A stretch of 64,000 nt of DNA from SG8-4 sp964598225 (GCA_964598225.1 CAZRBG010000006.1:84523-148522), one strand, 5' to 3'; positions 26,110 through 33,509 are shown, counted from the stretch's first letter. Made by a program: numbers and translations. Notes: a model not told the origin generated them from the letters alone.

Positions 26110-26139
26110 TTCTCTGTGATCTCTGTGCCCTCTGTGGCT
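26110..26139 (-). repeat. Right inverted repeat of the FRG cassette
   Basis: Reverse complement of the left end with 28/30 identity. Its outer end overlaps the kdsB stop codon (26138-26140) by two bases. Confidence 0.7.
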
Positions 26140-27010
26140 ATTTCCTTTTGTATCGCTTGACGAATTCGGCGTATTGCTCGGGGGTGTCTATGCCGTCGCA
26201 GGTGTGTTTTACTTTGCCGACCAAGATTGAGCAGCCGTTTTCGATTGCTCTTAGCTGCTCGAGTTTCTCGATTCTTTCCAGTGGCGTCTGCGGCAGAGAC
26301 GTGATCCGCAGCAGAAATTCCTTGCGATAAGCATATATCCCCAGATGCCGTAAGTATTGTTGTACGCTCCCCACGCCGGCTGCGTCTCGGTCGTACGGTA
26401 TCACTGAACGCGAGAAATAAATCGCTTTTCCGCAATCAGCGTTTAGCGGATAGCGTTTAGCGTTTAGTTTTTTCCTATCCGCTCCACGCTGTGCGCTCCA
26501 CGCTATTACGACCTTCACGATATTCGGATCGGCGACCTGCTCGGCGCTCTGGAACTCAGCCGAGAGCGTTGCCATCGGGCAATCGGGATTGTCCATCAGC
26601 ATTTCAGCGAGATAGTCGATATTGGCCGGGTCGATTTCCGGCTCGTCGCCCTGGAGGTTTACGACTATGTCGTTAGCGTTTAGCGTATAGTGTTCAGCGT
26701 GTAGATCTTTTTTCTGAGAACTATCCGCTATCCGCTGTCCGCTATCCGCTATTTTCATGACGGCTTCGGCGATGCGGTCGGTGCCGCTTTGGTGGTCGGG
26801 CGAGGTCATGACGCACTCGGCACCGAATTCTCTCGCGGCGGCAACGACTTTTTTGCTGTCTGTGGCGAGAATAACCTTCTCCGGCAGCTTTGCCTTGCAC
26901 GCCTGCTCGCAGGTGTGCTGGATGAGGTATTTACCCGTTTCTTTGGCGAGAACCTTCCCGGCGAATCTCGTGGAATCATAACGCGCCGGTATAACAGCTA
27001 TAACCTTCAA
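26138..27010 (-). CDS. kdsB: 3-deoxy-manno-octulosonate cytidylyltransferase with two repeat-encoded insertions
   Basis: Activates KDO as CMP-KDO for LPS synthesis, using CTP; it neighbours pyrG, the CTP source. The start is taken as the TTG at 27010 (MKVIAVIPARYDSTRF, with AAAGG 10 bases upstream). Typical motifs: DHQSGTDRIAE, VNLQGDEPEID, YFSRSVIPYD, LRHLGIYAYR, PLERIEKLEQLR and CDGIDTPEQ. At 290 residues it is about 40 longer than usual because of two inserts, IADSGQRIADSSQ...NAND after RIAEAVMK and WSAQRGADRKKLNAKRYPLNAD after NIVKVVI, each encoded by a heptamer-repeat element. Both keep the frame open. Whether the enzyme tolerates them is unknown. Confidence 0.88.
   Translation of the reverse strand: MKVIAVIPARYDSTRFAGKVLAKETGKYLIQHTCEQACKAKLPEKVILATDSKKVVAAAREFGAECVMTSPDHQSGTDRIAEAVMKIADSGQRIADSSQKKDLHAEHYTLNANDIVVNLQGDEPEIDPANIDYLAEMLMDNPDCPMATLSAEFQSAEQVADPNIVKVVIAWSAQRGADRKKLNAKRYPLNADCGKAIYFSRSVIPYDRDAAGVGSVQQYLRHLGIYAYRKEFLLRITSLPQTPLERIEKLEQLRAIENGCSILVGKVKHTCDGIDTPEQYAEFVKRYKRK
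26438..26504. repeat. Heptamer repeat element B inside kdsB
   Basis: On the plus strand: four AGCGTTT/AGCGGAT-type 7-mers, a T-rich centre (TTTTTTCC), then four ATCCGCT/CCACGCT-type 7-mers. Roughly inverted halves. It encodes the insert WSAQRGADRKKLNAKRYPLN. Confidence 0.8.
26673..26750. repeat. Heptamer repeat element A inside kdsB
   Basis: Same plan and orientation as element B: four TTAGCGT-type 7-mers, a T-rich centre (ATCTTTTTTCTGAG), four ATCCGCT-type 7-mers. It encodes the insert DSGQRIADSSQKKDLHAEHY. Confidence 0.8.
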
Positions 27011-27019
27011 TACAATCAA

Positions 27020-27539
27020 GCCTTTACGACAAAAATGTCATTTTTCCGGGTAAGTTTACCTAACTTCAGGGAATCCAACAGCCGCGATGCCGGTGCGACC
27101 CGAAATTCCAACTGGGCTTGTATCGTAACGGCAGCGCGCAGCGTTGTCAACAAGCCAGTTACGAATTTTGCATTACCGGGCAATTATTTTCCTCCCAACG
27201 GCCTCTTCTGCACAATAGCTATCCTCCTTTCCAGGGAGTCTAATATGTACAACAGCCCATTAGAATGTATTTTTCGCGGGCCGTTTGTGCCGTCGGTTCT
27301 GTAAGTCCTTTTATATCAAGAGCGGAGACAAGCACCAGCGTACACTCTTGGTGCAAATTGCTGTTACAAACATGTTGCGAATCTGTTCGATTTTGTTTAT
27401 ATTGAATGTTTGTAAAACCATTGTCTGTAATGTTTTGGAGTAATATCCTTGTATTTATGGATGGGGTCTGCTCAGGTGTTGTTAATAGCACTTTCGTGTT
27501 TTGAGCCCTCCCTCCATTTTACTGAAGTGTCTGTCAACT
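27020..27539. other. Intergenic region upstream of the sigma-54 activator, no gene seen
   Basis: About 520 bases between divergent kdsB and the activator gene. It should hold both promoters. No convincing ORF, RNA structure, sigma-54 site or repeat was recognised. Confidence 0.4.
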
Positions 27540-28886
27540 ATGCAAACCAAAGAGCGAAATACGGAACGAGACGTAATCCTGGACTCTATCACAGAGGGAG
27601 TTTTCACGATAGATTCGAATTGGCGCATCACCTCGTTTAACAAAGCGGCTGAGGAAATCACAGGAATTGCGCGAGACAGAGCGATAGGCTTAAAGTGCCG
27701 CGACATATTGCGAGCGGACGTATGTGAGACGGACTGCGCTTTGCGCGAGACAATGAATACCGGCAAGCCCGTTGTCAACAAGGCGGTCCACATCGTCGAC
27801 GCCGACGGGCAGCGACAGGCCATCGCCATATCCACAGCTTTGCTTAAAGATAAAAGCGGAAATGTGATCGGCGGGGTGGAGACATTTCGCGACATGAGCC
27901 TTGTCGAAGAACTCCGCAAAAAGATCGAAGGCAGCTATTGCTGCGAGGATATTATCAGTCGAAATCATCGGATGCAGGAACTTTTCAAGATTCTGCCTAA
28001 CATTTCTGAAAGCGATTGCACCGTTGTGATTGAAGGCGAAAGCGGCACAGGTAAAGAGATTCTTGCCCGTGCGATTCATAATCTGAGTTTCCGCAAAGAT
28101 AAAGATTTCGTCGCGGTCAATTGCGGTGCTCTGCCTGAGACTCTGCTGGAATCTGAGCTGTTTGGTTACAAGGCGGGGGCTTTCACGGATGCCAAGAAGG
28201 ACAAGCCCGGACGTTTTGCCGTAGCCGAAGGCGGCACATTGTTCCTGGATGAGATCGGTGAGATATCGCCGGCTGTCCAGGTGCGGCTGCTTCGCGTCCT
28301 GCAGGAACGCTCATATGAGCCGCTCGGGGGCGTATCCTCGGTCAACGCTGATGTTCGCATTATCGCGGCAACAAACAAGAAGCTCGGCGAGCTTGTAGAG
28401 CAAGGCAAGTTCCGAGAAGATCTGTATTATCGAATCAACGTCATGAGGCTGGAACTGCCGCCGCTGAGAGAGCGTAAGGAAGACATACCGCTGTTAGTGG
28501 AGCATTTCATCAATCATTTCAGAAGACTGCGGAACAAGAACATAAGCTGCGTCACGGATGATGTTATGGCAACTCTGCTGAGCTATGACTTTCCGGGAAA
28601 TGTGAGGGAGCTCGAGAACATCATCGAGCATTGCTTTGTTCTGTGCCAGGGCGAGGTGATAGAGAAGAAGCACCTGCCGGCATCTGTTTTTCCGCCTTCG
28701 AGCGCAGATAAAACCAGATTAGGCGAGATGAAGACTCTGAAACAAATGGAGATACTTCTTATCATCGAAACGCTGCGGCGAAACAAAGGCAACAGAGAGG
28801 CCACAGCCAAGAACCTCGGCATCAATAAAAGCACGCTGTTTCGCAAAATCAAAGCATACGATATCAAGCCGGAAGCCTATCTATAG
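27540..28886 (+). CDS. Sigma-54-dependent activator with Cys-bearing PAS domain
   Basis: 448 residues from the ATG at 27540. N-terminal PAS domain (about 10-120), AAA+ domain (about 140-375) and C-terminal Fis-type HTH (about 405-445). AAA+ motifs: Walker A GESGTGKE, the sigma-54 contact loop as GAFTDA (common form GAFTGA), Walker B GGTLFLDEIGE and FREDLYYRINV. The PAS domain has Cys53, Cys62 and Cys66 in KCRDILRADVCETDC plus CC at 134-135, suggesting redox or Fe-S sensing (inference). It lies directly upstream of a -24/-12 promoter and two palindromes, so it very likely controls the metal-cluster operon, as DVU2106 does for the ORP genes of Desulfovibrio. Confidence 0.9.
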   Translation: MQTKERNTERDVILDSITEGVFTIDSNWRITSFNKAAEEITGIARDRAIGLKCRDILRADVCETDCALRETMNTGKPVVNKAVHIVDADGQRQAIAISTALLKDKSGNVIGGVETFRDMSLVEELRKKIEGSYCCEDIISRNHRMQELFKILPNISESDCTVVIEGESGTGKEILARAIHNLSFRKDKDFVAVNCGALPETLLESELFGYKAGAFTDAKKDKPGRFAVAEGGTLFLDEIGEISPAVQVRLLRVLQERSYEPLGGVSSVNADVRIIAATNKKLGELVEQGKFREDLYYRINVMRLELPPLRERKEDIPLLVEHFINHFRRLRNKNISCVTDDVMATLLSYDFPGNVRELENIIEHCFVLCQGEVIEKKHLPASVFPPSSADKTRLGEMKTLKQMEILLIIETLRRNKGNREATAKNLGINKSTLFRKIKAYDIKPEAYL

Positions 28887-28940
28887 CCATGTTAGTCCGG
28901 TTGAGGCGATTCATAGCTGGTAAGAGATAGAGTCCGGGCG

Positions 28941-28990
28941 GGTTGCATATTGCACTATAGCACTTACGCCAGTAGTTGCATTATGCAACT
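28941..28990 (+). promoter_or_regulatory. Two upstream activator sites (palindromes)
   Basis: A perfect palindrome AGTTGCAT-T-ATGCAACT at 28974-28990 and a partial copy GGTTGCATATTGCACTA at 28941-28957, with centres 33 bases apart (about three DNA turns). They lie 100-150 bases before the -24/-12 promoter, the normal place for enhancer sites of a sigma-54 activator. Confidence 0.6.
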
Positions 28991-29089
28991 CACGTCAAGG
29001 TTTCCGCAAAGCTCACAGTCGTTGCTAATTTTCATAAATCCCTTTAGAAAAAGAGTTTAATATTCATCTTGTTCTTTTTTCAACAATAC

Positions 29090-29105
29090 CGGCACGGCGT
29101 TTGCT
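29090..29105 (+). promoter_or_regulatory. Sigma-54 (-24/-12) promoter
   Basis: CGGCACGGCGTTTGCT matches the TGGCACG-N4-TTGCW consensus with the GG (29091-29092) and GC (29103-29104) exactly 10 bases apart. It lies 27 bases before the first NifX-like gene and just downstream of the gene for a sigma-54 activator. Confidence 0.75.
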
Positions 29106-29131
29106 CCGTTAAACCGAAAAGGGTACTTGAA

Positions 29132-29551
29132 ATGAAAATAGCAGTCCCAATATGGAACGGGCGTGTATCGAGCGCTTTTGACTTTTCTCACAGTCTTCTG
29201 CTCGTAGAGGTGGAAGGCGGCACGGAATCAGGGCGCTCGGAGGTAGCGTTACCGGCAAGATCGATTGCTGAGAAGGCGAACCAACTGAAATCTCTGGATG
29301 TGGATCTGCTTATTTGCGGAGCGATATCGCGGCCTTTGGCGTCGTTGGTCGCCTCGTCCGGGATAAGAATTTTGCCCTATGTGGTTGGTCAAGTTGATGA
29401 GATTTTGGCGGCTTATTTGAATGACAGGCTATTTCAGCCGCAATTTGTCCTGCCGGGCGCCTGGCCCGGCGCGCGGAATGGTTTCCGTCGCAGACGTCGT
29501 GGTCGTCGAGCTCGATATCAGGGCGGAACGGGCCCCCAGGAACTCTTTTAA
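29132..29551 (+). CDS. NifX/NifB-type cofactor-binding domain protein with Arg-rich tail
   Basis: 139 residues. Residues 1-110 are a dinitrogenase iron-molybdenum cofactor domain (PF02579 type): MKIAVPIWNGRVSSAFDFS at the N-terminus and LLICGAISRPLASLVASSGI in the core. Such RNase H-like domains bind Fe-Mo-S or Mo-Cu clusters. The C-terminal tail (about 115-139) is Arg/Gly rich (NGFRRRRRGRRARYQGG), similar in flavour to the glycine/arginine-rich proteins later in the operon. It is the first gene after the sigma-54 promoter. Its metal is unknown. Confidence 0.75.
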   Translation: MKIAVPIWNGRVSSAFDFSHSLLLVEVEGGTESGRSEVALPARSIAEKANQLKSLDVDLLICGAISRPLASLVASSGIRILPYVVGQVDEILAAYLNDRLFQPQFVLPGAWPGARNGFRRRRRGRRARYQGGTGPQELF

Positions 29552-29619
29552 GGAATGTAGCTGGCTTGTGCGGAAACTGACAGGACGTGGGCCGGATTGA
29601 AACGAAACAGGAGAAAGAA

Positions 29620-29985
29620 ATGAAAGTAGCAGTGACATCACAAGGAAAAGACCTTACCAGTGAGATCGACCCGAGATTCGGACGGGCCAAGTGGTTTCTG
29701 ATAATCGATACTGAGACGGGAAAATCTGAATCATACGACAATAGCCTGAACTTGAACGCGGCTCAGGGAGCGGGCATTCAGACGGCAAAAAACGTTGCCG
29801 ACTGGGCAGCCCAAGCCGTCATTACGGGCAACGTCGGCCCCAATGCCTTCAGAACACTTAATGCAGCCAACATAAGAATATTTTTGACTGGTAACAACAC
29901 TACTGTTCAGGAGGCAATCGACGCGTTTGAAGCAGGAAACCTGAAAGAGGTGGACCAGGCAAACGTACAAGGCCACTGGGCATAG
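29620..29985 (+). CDS. NifX/NifB-type cofactor-binding domain protein (second)
   Basis: 121 residues from the ATG at 29620 (AGGAGAAAGAA before it). One PF02579-type domain: MKVAVTSQGKDL, DPRFGRAKWFLIID, AQAVITGNVGPNAFRTL and IRIFLTGNNTTVQEAIDAF. The RFGRA/WFLIID segment is the usual family signature, close to the ORP protein of Desulfovibrio that carries a Mo-Cu cluster. Cotranscribed in the sigma-54 operon. Which metal it holds cannot be read. Confidence 0.8.
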   Translation: MKVAVTSQGKDLTSEIDPRFGRAKWFLIIDTETGKSESYDNSLNLNAAQGAGIQTAKNVADWAAQAVITGNVGPNAFRTLNAANIRIFLTGNNTTVQEAIDAFEAGNLKEVDQANVQGHWA

Positions 29986-30015
29986 AAGTCAGCTTTTCGA
30001 AAGGTGTGTTGAACC

Positions 30016-30936
30016 ATGCGTATATTCCTGGATTGTGTCCCCTGTTTTTTCCGCCAGGCACTCGATGCCGCTCGGCTGGCAACGGACGACAAGCAAGTTC
30101 ATGAGCGCGTGCTTAGAGGATTTCTTGGCATAGCGAAAGAGCTGGATATGAGGCAAAGCCCGCCGATAATAGGTCAGAAGATACATCGGCTGGTCCGGGA
30201 ACTTACCGGTACCCAAGATCCATACAGAGACATTAAGCGGCGGTTCAATAATGAAGCGCTCAGGCTATATCCAAAATTGCGCGAACGGGTATTAAATTCG
30301 AAAGACTCGCTTGAGACAGCGATACGATTGGCTATAGCAGGTAATATCATCGATTTCGGGGTCAGTAACAGGCTAAATGAAAGTGAACTTGCGAAGGTAA
30401 TTGAAGAATGTCTTTCTGCTGATAGCTCTGATATGGAATTGGAGTCCTTTCGACGGGCAATAAGTGATTCGGAAGATATTCTTTATCTCGCCGACAATGC
30501 CGGCGAGATTATCTTCGACCGTCTGCTTATCGAGCAGATGCCCATAGAAAAAGTCACTGTTGTCGTCAAGGGTTCGCCGGTAATAAATGATGCAACCATG
30601 GAAGATGCATTGCTTGCCGGTTTGCCCAGAGTCCTCGAAGTGATAGACAATGGCTCAGATGCGCCGGGCACAATCCTGGCAAGCTGCTCGCAGTCTTTCA
30701 GAGATCGTTTCGACAGAGCCGATTTGATCGTAGCCAAAGGACAGGGTAATTACGAAACCCTTAGCGATGTCGATAAGAACATATTTTTTGTCCTGAAGGT
30801 CAAATGTCCCGTTATTGCCGAACACCTTGGCTGTGACGTTGAGCGTGTGGTTCTCACGAGCGGCGATACACTTAGCAGGACGGATCGATTGACAACAAGA
30901 GAACACGAATGTGGGGCCTTGCCCGTAGATCAATGA
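30016..30936 (+). CDS. DUF89 protein (ARMT1-like, damage-control phosphatase family)
   Basis: 306 residues. DUF89 signatures: FLDCVPCFFRQALDAAR at the N-terminus with a CxxC, LRLAIAGNIIDFGV-like (AIRLAIAGNIIDFGV), ILYLADNAGEIIFDRLLIE, and DLIVAKGQGNYETLSD. Family members are metal-dependent phosphatases acting on phosphate esters or phosphorylated metabolites. DUF89 genes recur in ORP/NifX-type clusters of anaerobes. The ribosome site AAAGGTG and a 30-base gap to the previous gene agree with cotranscription. Confidence 0.85.
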   Translation: MRIFLDCVPCFFRQALDAARLATDDKQVHERVLRGFLGIAKELDMRQSPPIIGQKIHRLVRELTGTQDPYRDIKRRFNNEALRLYPKLRERVLNSKDSLETAIRLAIAGNIIDFGVSNRLNESELAKVIEECLSADSSDMELESFRRAISDSEDILYLADNAGEIIFDRLLIEQMPIEKVTVVVKGSPVINDATMEDALLAGLPRVLEVIDNGSDAPGTILASCSQSFRDRFDRADLIVAKGQGNYETLSDVDKNIFFVLKVKCPVIAEHLGCDVERVVLTSGDTLSRTDRLTTREHECGALPVDQ

Positions 30937-30959
30937 CCATTTTTAGAGGAAGCTAACGA

Positions 30960-31295
30960 ATGAAAACAAAAGAATACTTGTCGAAATTCAAGGGTGATAT
31001 TGAAAAGATGAAGGTGCATGTCGGGCCGGCGTTAAGCGGTTTCGCCGGATTGTTCAGTAAGACAATGGCAGAAGGTGCTCTGACAGTCAGAGAAAAGGAA
31101 CTGATTGCAATCGGCATTGCCGTCTCCAAGCAATGCGATCCCTGTATCAAGCTTCACGTCCAGAAGAGCCTTGATGCCGGTGCGACCAAAGAGGAGATTC
31201 TGGAAGCATCGGGCGTCGCGGTGATGATGGGCGGAGGACCGGCATATACGCACGTACCGATAGTAATCGATGCTCTTGAGGAGCTGGAAAGTTGA
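30960..31295 (+). CDS. Carboxymuconolactone decarboxylase/AhpD-like protein
   Basis: 111 residues, the size of a single CMD/AhpD unit. It has the redox CxxC followed by His: KQCDPCIKLHVQKSLDAGAT, then EEILEASGVAVMMGGGP. In AhpD such a pair reduces a peroxidase via lipoamide-type thiols; here a thiol-redox helper for metal cluster assembly is a plausible inference. AGAGGAAG ribosome site; 23-base gap to the DUF89 gene. Confidence 0.85.
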   Translation: MKTKEYLSKFKGDIEKMKVHVGPALSGFAGLFSKTMAEGALTVREKELIAIGIAVSKQCDPCIKLHVQKSLDAGATKEEILEASGVAVMMGGGPAYTHVPIVIDALEELES

Positions 31296-31316
31296 CTTAA
31301 TAGAAGGAGTAATATC

Positions 31317-31538
31317 ATGCCCCGAGGAGATGGAACAGGACCTATGGGTCCGGGATCGGGCCGAGGTGTCGGAAGAGGCACACGGCGTGGAAGAGGCCGC
31401 ATGGGCGGCCCGTTCGCCGCAGGACCAGGCGGTTTCTGTGTGTGCCCGAGTTGCGGCTACCGGGAAAGCCATAAAGCTGGACAGCCCTGCAACAGCAAGA
31501 CTTGTCCGAAATGCGGCGCGATGATGACGAGAGATTGA
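31317..31538 (+). CDS. Small Gly/Arg-rich zinc-ribbon protein
   Basis: 73 residues after a GAAGGAG site. The N-terminus is Gly/Arg rich (MPRGDGTGPMGPGSGRG, continuing RGTRRGRGRMGG). The C-terminus has four cysteines plus others in FCVCPSCGYRE and KTCPKCGAMM, a zinc-ribbon or rubredoxin-like knuckle. Proteins of this shape accompany ORP/NifX-type genes in anaerobes; function is not known. Its MPRGDGTGPMG start is shared with the next gene (MPGGDRTGPAG). Confidence 0.7.
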   Translation: MPRGDGTGPMGPGSGRGVGRGTRRGRGRMGGPFAAGPGGFCVCPSCGYRESHKAGQPCNSKTCPKCGAMMTRD

Positions 31539-31605
31539 GCAGTTCTCGATTAAACGAGAACCGTAGTTGAGAAACTCTAAGATGATTACAGAAAGGAGAA
31601 TTATT

Positions 31606-32004
31606 ATGCCAGGTGGAGACAGAACAGGTCCTGCTGGTATGGGACCAATGACGGGCAGAGCTGCGGGTTTTTGCGCAGGCTACGGAGTACCGGGTTATAC
31701 GAACCCTGTTGGCGGACGAGGCTTCCGGGGCCGAGGTGGCGCCTGGGGTCGCGGCGGCGGCCGGGGCCGGCGCAATGGGTACTACGCCACGGGCCTTCCC
31801 GGATGGGCAAGGGCCGGACGAGGCTGGCCGGCACGGGGCGGTGCAGCAGGTGCGCCTCTTGCACCAGACCTGACGGCCGGACAGGAAATCGACGCTCTCA
31901 AAAACCAGGCCGAGTATCTTGGAGATGCTCTCAGCGAGATCAATAAACGCATAGAAGCGCTGGAGAGCCAGAAGAACAATCAAGAGCAAACACAAGAATC
32001 TTAA
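31606..32004 (+). CDS. DUF5320-type Gly/Arg-rich protein with C-terminal coiled coil
   Basis: 132 residues from the ATG at 31606 (GAAAGGAGAATTATT before it). Starts MPGGDRTGPAGMGPMTGRA, the DUF5320 signature, followed by a low-complexity GGRGFRGRGGAWGRGGGRGR stretch and an aromatic-Gly segment. About 88-125 is a predicted coiled coil (EIDALKNQAEYLGDALSEIN). DUF5320 proteins sit beside ORP/Mrp genes in many anaerobes and are uncharacterised. A structural or scaffold role for the cluster complex is inferred. Confidence 0.75.
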   Translation: MPGGDRTGPAGMGPMTGRAAGFCAGYGVPGYTNPVGGRGFRGRGGAWGRGGGRGRRNGYYATGLPGWARAGRGWPARGGAAGAPLAPDLTAGQEIDALKNQAEYLGDALSEINKRIEALESQKNNQEQTQES

Positions 32005-32040
32005 TTCGGCAAAACCGAGCACGTCTGTAAAAGATGTCTC

Positions 32041-32445
32041 ATGAGAATAGCAATTGCATCGACAGGAAATACGCTGGAATCCGACGTTGATCGGCGCTTT
32101 GGCAGAGCGGCCTGGTTTATCATTTTCGATATGGAGACAATGGCCTTTAGCGCCTTTAAGAACGATTGCGCTTCCGTTGAAGAGGAAGCGGGCATCAGTG
32201 CAGCACGGGCAGTAATCGGCGCCGGTGTGCAGAGCGTATTGACTGATAACTGCGGTGCAAAGGCCGCTCAAATACTGAGTGATGCCCGCGTGAGGTTATT
32301 TACCGGGGTGACGGGGATGGTCTCAGAGGCTATTGAACTCTATCAGGCTGGCAGGTTGACCGAGGCGAAGGGGCCAAGCGTGCCGTCGCATTTTGGTCGA
32401 GAGGATACACCAAAAGCAGGGACGAAAAATGGAACAAACACTTGA
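32041..32445 (+). CDS. NifX/NifB-type cofactor-binding domain protein (third)
   Basis: 134 residues: MRIAIASTGNTLESDVDRRF, FGRAAWFIIFD, GAGVQSVLTDNCGAKAAQIL and VRLFTGVTGMVSEAIELY. Closest in layout to the second NifX-like protein (29620), so likely a duplication. The C-terminal about 20 residues diverge (HFGREDTPKAGTKNG). Its 3' end overlaps the next small gene by 17 bases. The start lacks a good ribosome site. Confidence 0.8.
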   Translation: MRIAIASTGNTLESDVDRRFGRAAWFIIFDMETMAFSAFKNDCASVEEEAGISAARAVIGAGVQSVLTDNCGAKAAQILSDARVRLFTGVTGMVSEAIELYQAGRLTEAKGPSVPSHFGREDTPKAGTKNGTNT

Positions 32446-32659
32446 TGCAAAGGAAGTGCGTATCGGTTTTCATCCGAACGGCTATAGAATAGACAAGACG
32501 GCCCCCGCGATGAACAGATACACAAAATGGCAGACCAAACCGGGCGACCGCTGGAGCGATCCGGAGCCGGTATGCTTTGATTCTCTGCCGCAACATGGAT
32601 GGTTTCCAATAGACAGATTTGACTGGGACGAAACCGACGACTTTGAGGATTATGCGTGA
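32429..32659 (+). CDS. Small acidic protein of unknown function in the ORP-type operon
   Basis: 76 residues, starting inside the previous gene after GCAGGGACG. Rich in Trp, Pro, Asp and Phe (RYTKWQTKPGDRW, WFPIDRFDWDETDDFEDY). No family recognised; no cysteine cluster (one Cys). Tight overlap with the NifX-like gene and a stop just before the MinD start show it is part of the operon. Possible partner or specificity subunit; no evidence beyond context. Confidence 0.55.
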   Translation: MEQTLDAKEVRIGFHPNGYRIDKTAPAMNRYTKWQTKPGDRWSDPEPVCFDSLPQHGWFPIDRFDWDETDDFEDYA

Positions 32660-32660
32660 T

Positions 32661-33509
32661 ATGCAGATTGCGATAGCAAGCGGGAAAGGCGGCACGGGTA
32701 AAACGACGATAGCAACGAATCTGGCCCGCCATATTGTACTCTCTGGCGAGGAAGCGCAGTATATCGATTGCGACGTTGAAGAACCTAACGGCCATATTTT
32801 TCTAAAACCGGAAATGAACAGCAGGCAACCGGTCACGATTGATACACCGGAAGTTGACCAGGAAAAATGCGACGGATGCGGCAAATGCGGACAGATTTGT
32901 CAATACAGCGCCATAGTATGTCTGAATGAGACCGTGATGACGTTCGACCAGTTGTGTCATTCCTGCGGCGGATGTATGCTTGTCTGTCCAACAGGCGCGA
33001 TCTCAGCAAAGCAAAGGCAAATCGGGTTCGTCGATACAGGAGCCGCCGACGGCGTCAAATTTGCGCAGGGGCGTCTGAACATCGGCGACATACACACGCC
33101 GGCCCTTATAAAGCGTGTCAAACAGAAGGCGGCGAGAGAAGGACATGTCATTTTAGACGCTCCGCCGGGAACGTCCTGTCCGGTAATCGAGGCTGTTAAA
33201 GACGCGGATTTTGTGCTGCTTGCCACAGAGCCTACGCCGTTCGGTCTGAATGACCTGAGACTGGCGGTTGAAATGGTAAGAGAGTTGAAGCTGCCGTTTG
33301 CAGTAGCAATCAATCGCAGCGATCTCGGAGATGATGAGGTTAGACGTTACTGTTACGGGGAGGACATAGAGATCATCCTTGAAATACCCGACGACCGCCG
33401 AATCGCGGAAGCATATTCGGTTGGAGAGATGATCGTTGATGTACTTCCGGAATACCGGAGCAGGTTTGCAGTTCTATTTGAGCGTTTGGGGCAGACTTCT
33501 TCTATTTGA
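32661..33509 (+). CDS. MinD/ParA-type ATPase with inserted 2[4Fe-4S] ferredoxin domain (first)
   Basis: 282 residues from the ATG at 32661. Walker A SGKGGTGKTT (7-16) with the signature lysine; the deviant Walker domain continues after an inserted ferredoxin domain with two CxxCxxCxxxC motifs at Cys70-80 and Cys99-109. The GGHVILDAPPGTSCPVIEA-type switch (ILDAPPGTSCPVIEA) follows. Homologues are the MinD-like ATPases of the Desulfovibrio ORP operon (DVU2103/2104) and assist Fe-S or Mo cluster handling. An upstream in-frame ATG at 32652 is possible. Functions with its neighbour MinD and Mrp. Confidence 0.92.
   Translation: MQIAIASGKGGTGKTTIATNLARHIVLSGEEAQYIDCDVEEPNGHIFLKPEMNSRQPVTIDTPEVDQEKCDGCGKCGQICQYSAIVCLNETVMTFDQLCHSCGGCMLVCPTGAISAKQRQIGFVDTGAADGVKFAQGRLNIGDIHTPALIKRVKQKAAREGHVILDAPPGTSCPVIEAVKDADFVLLATEPTPFGLNDLRLAVEMVRELKLPFAVAINRSDLGDDEVRRYCYGEDIEIILEIPDDRRIAEAYSVGEMIVDVLPEYRSRFAVLFERLGQTSSI

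Larger units (their letters stand above)
24631..26139. mobile_element. Candidate 1.5-kb cassette bounded by inverted repeats between kdsB and pyrG
   Basis: The ends are 30-base inverted repeats (24631-24660 and 26110-26139) agreeing at 28 of 30 positions and starting AGCCACAnAGGGCACAGAG. Just outside each end lies a near-identical AAAGGAAATAG / AAAGGAAAATAG, which also forms the kdsB stop region and the pyrG ribosome site, as expected of a target duplication. Inside are an FRG-domain gene and a membrane-protein gene. No transposase is present. The end repeats belong to a simple-repeat type seen dispersed in other genomes, so independent insertion of two repeats is an alternative. Confidence 0.4.

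Noticed and set aside
26438..26750. CRISPR-like array inside kdsB because of the short regular repeats
   Set aside because: Units are 7 bases long without spacers, and they are in a coding frame; not a CRISPR.
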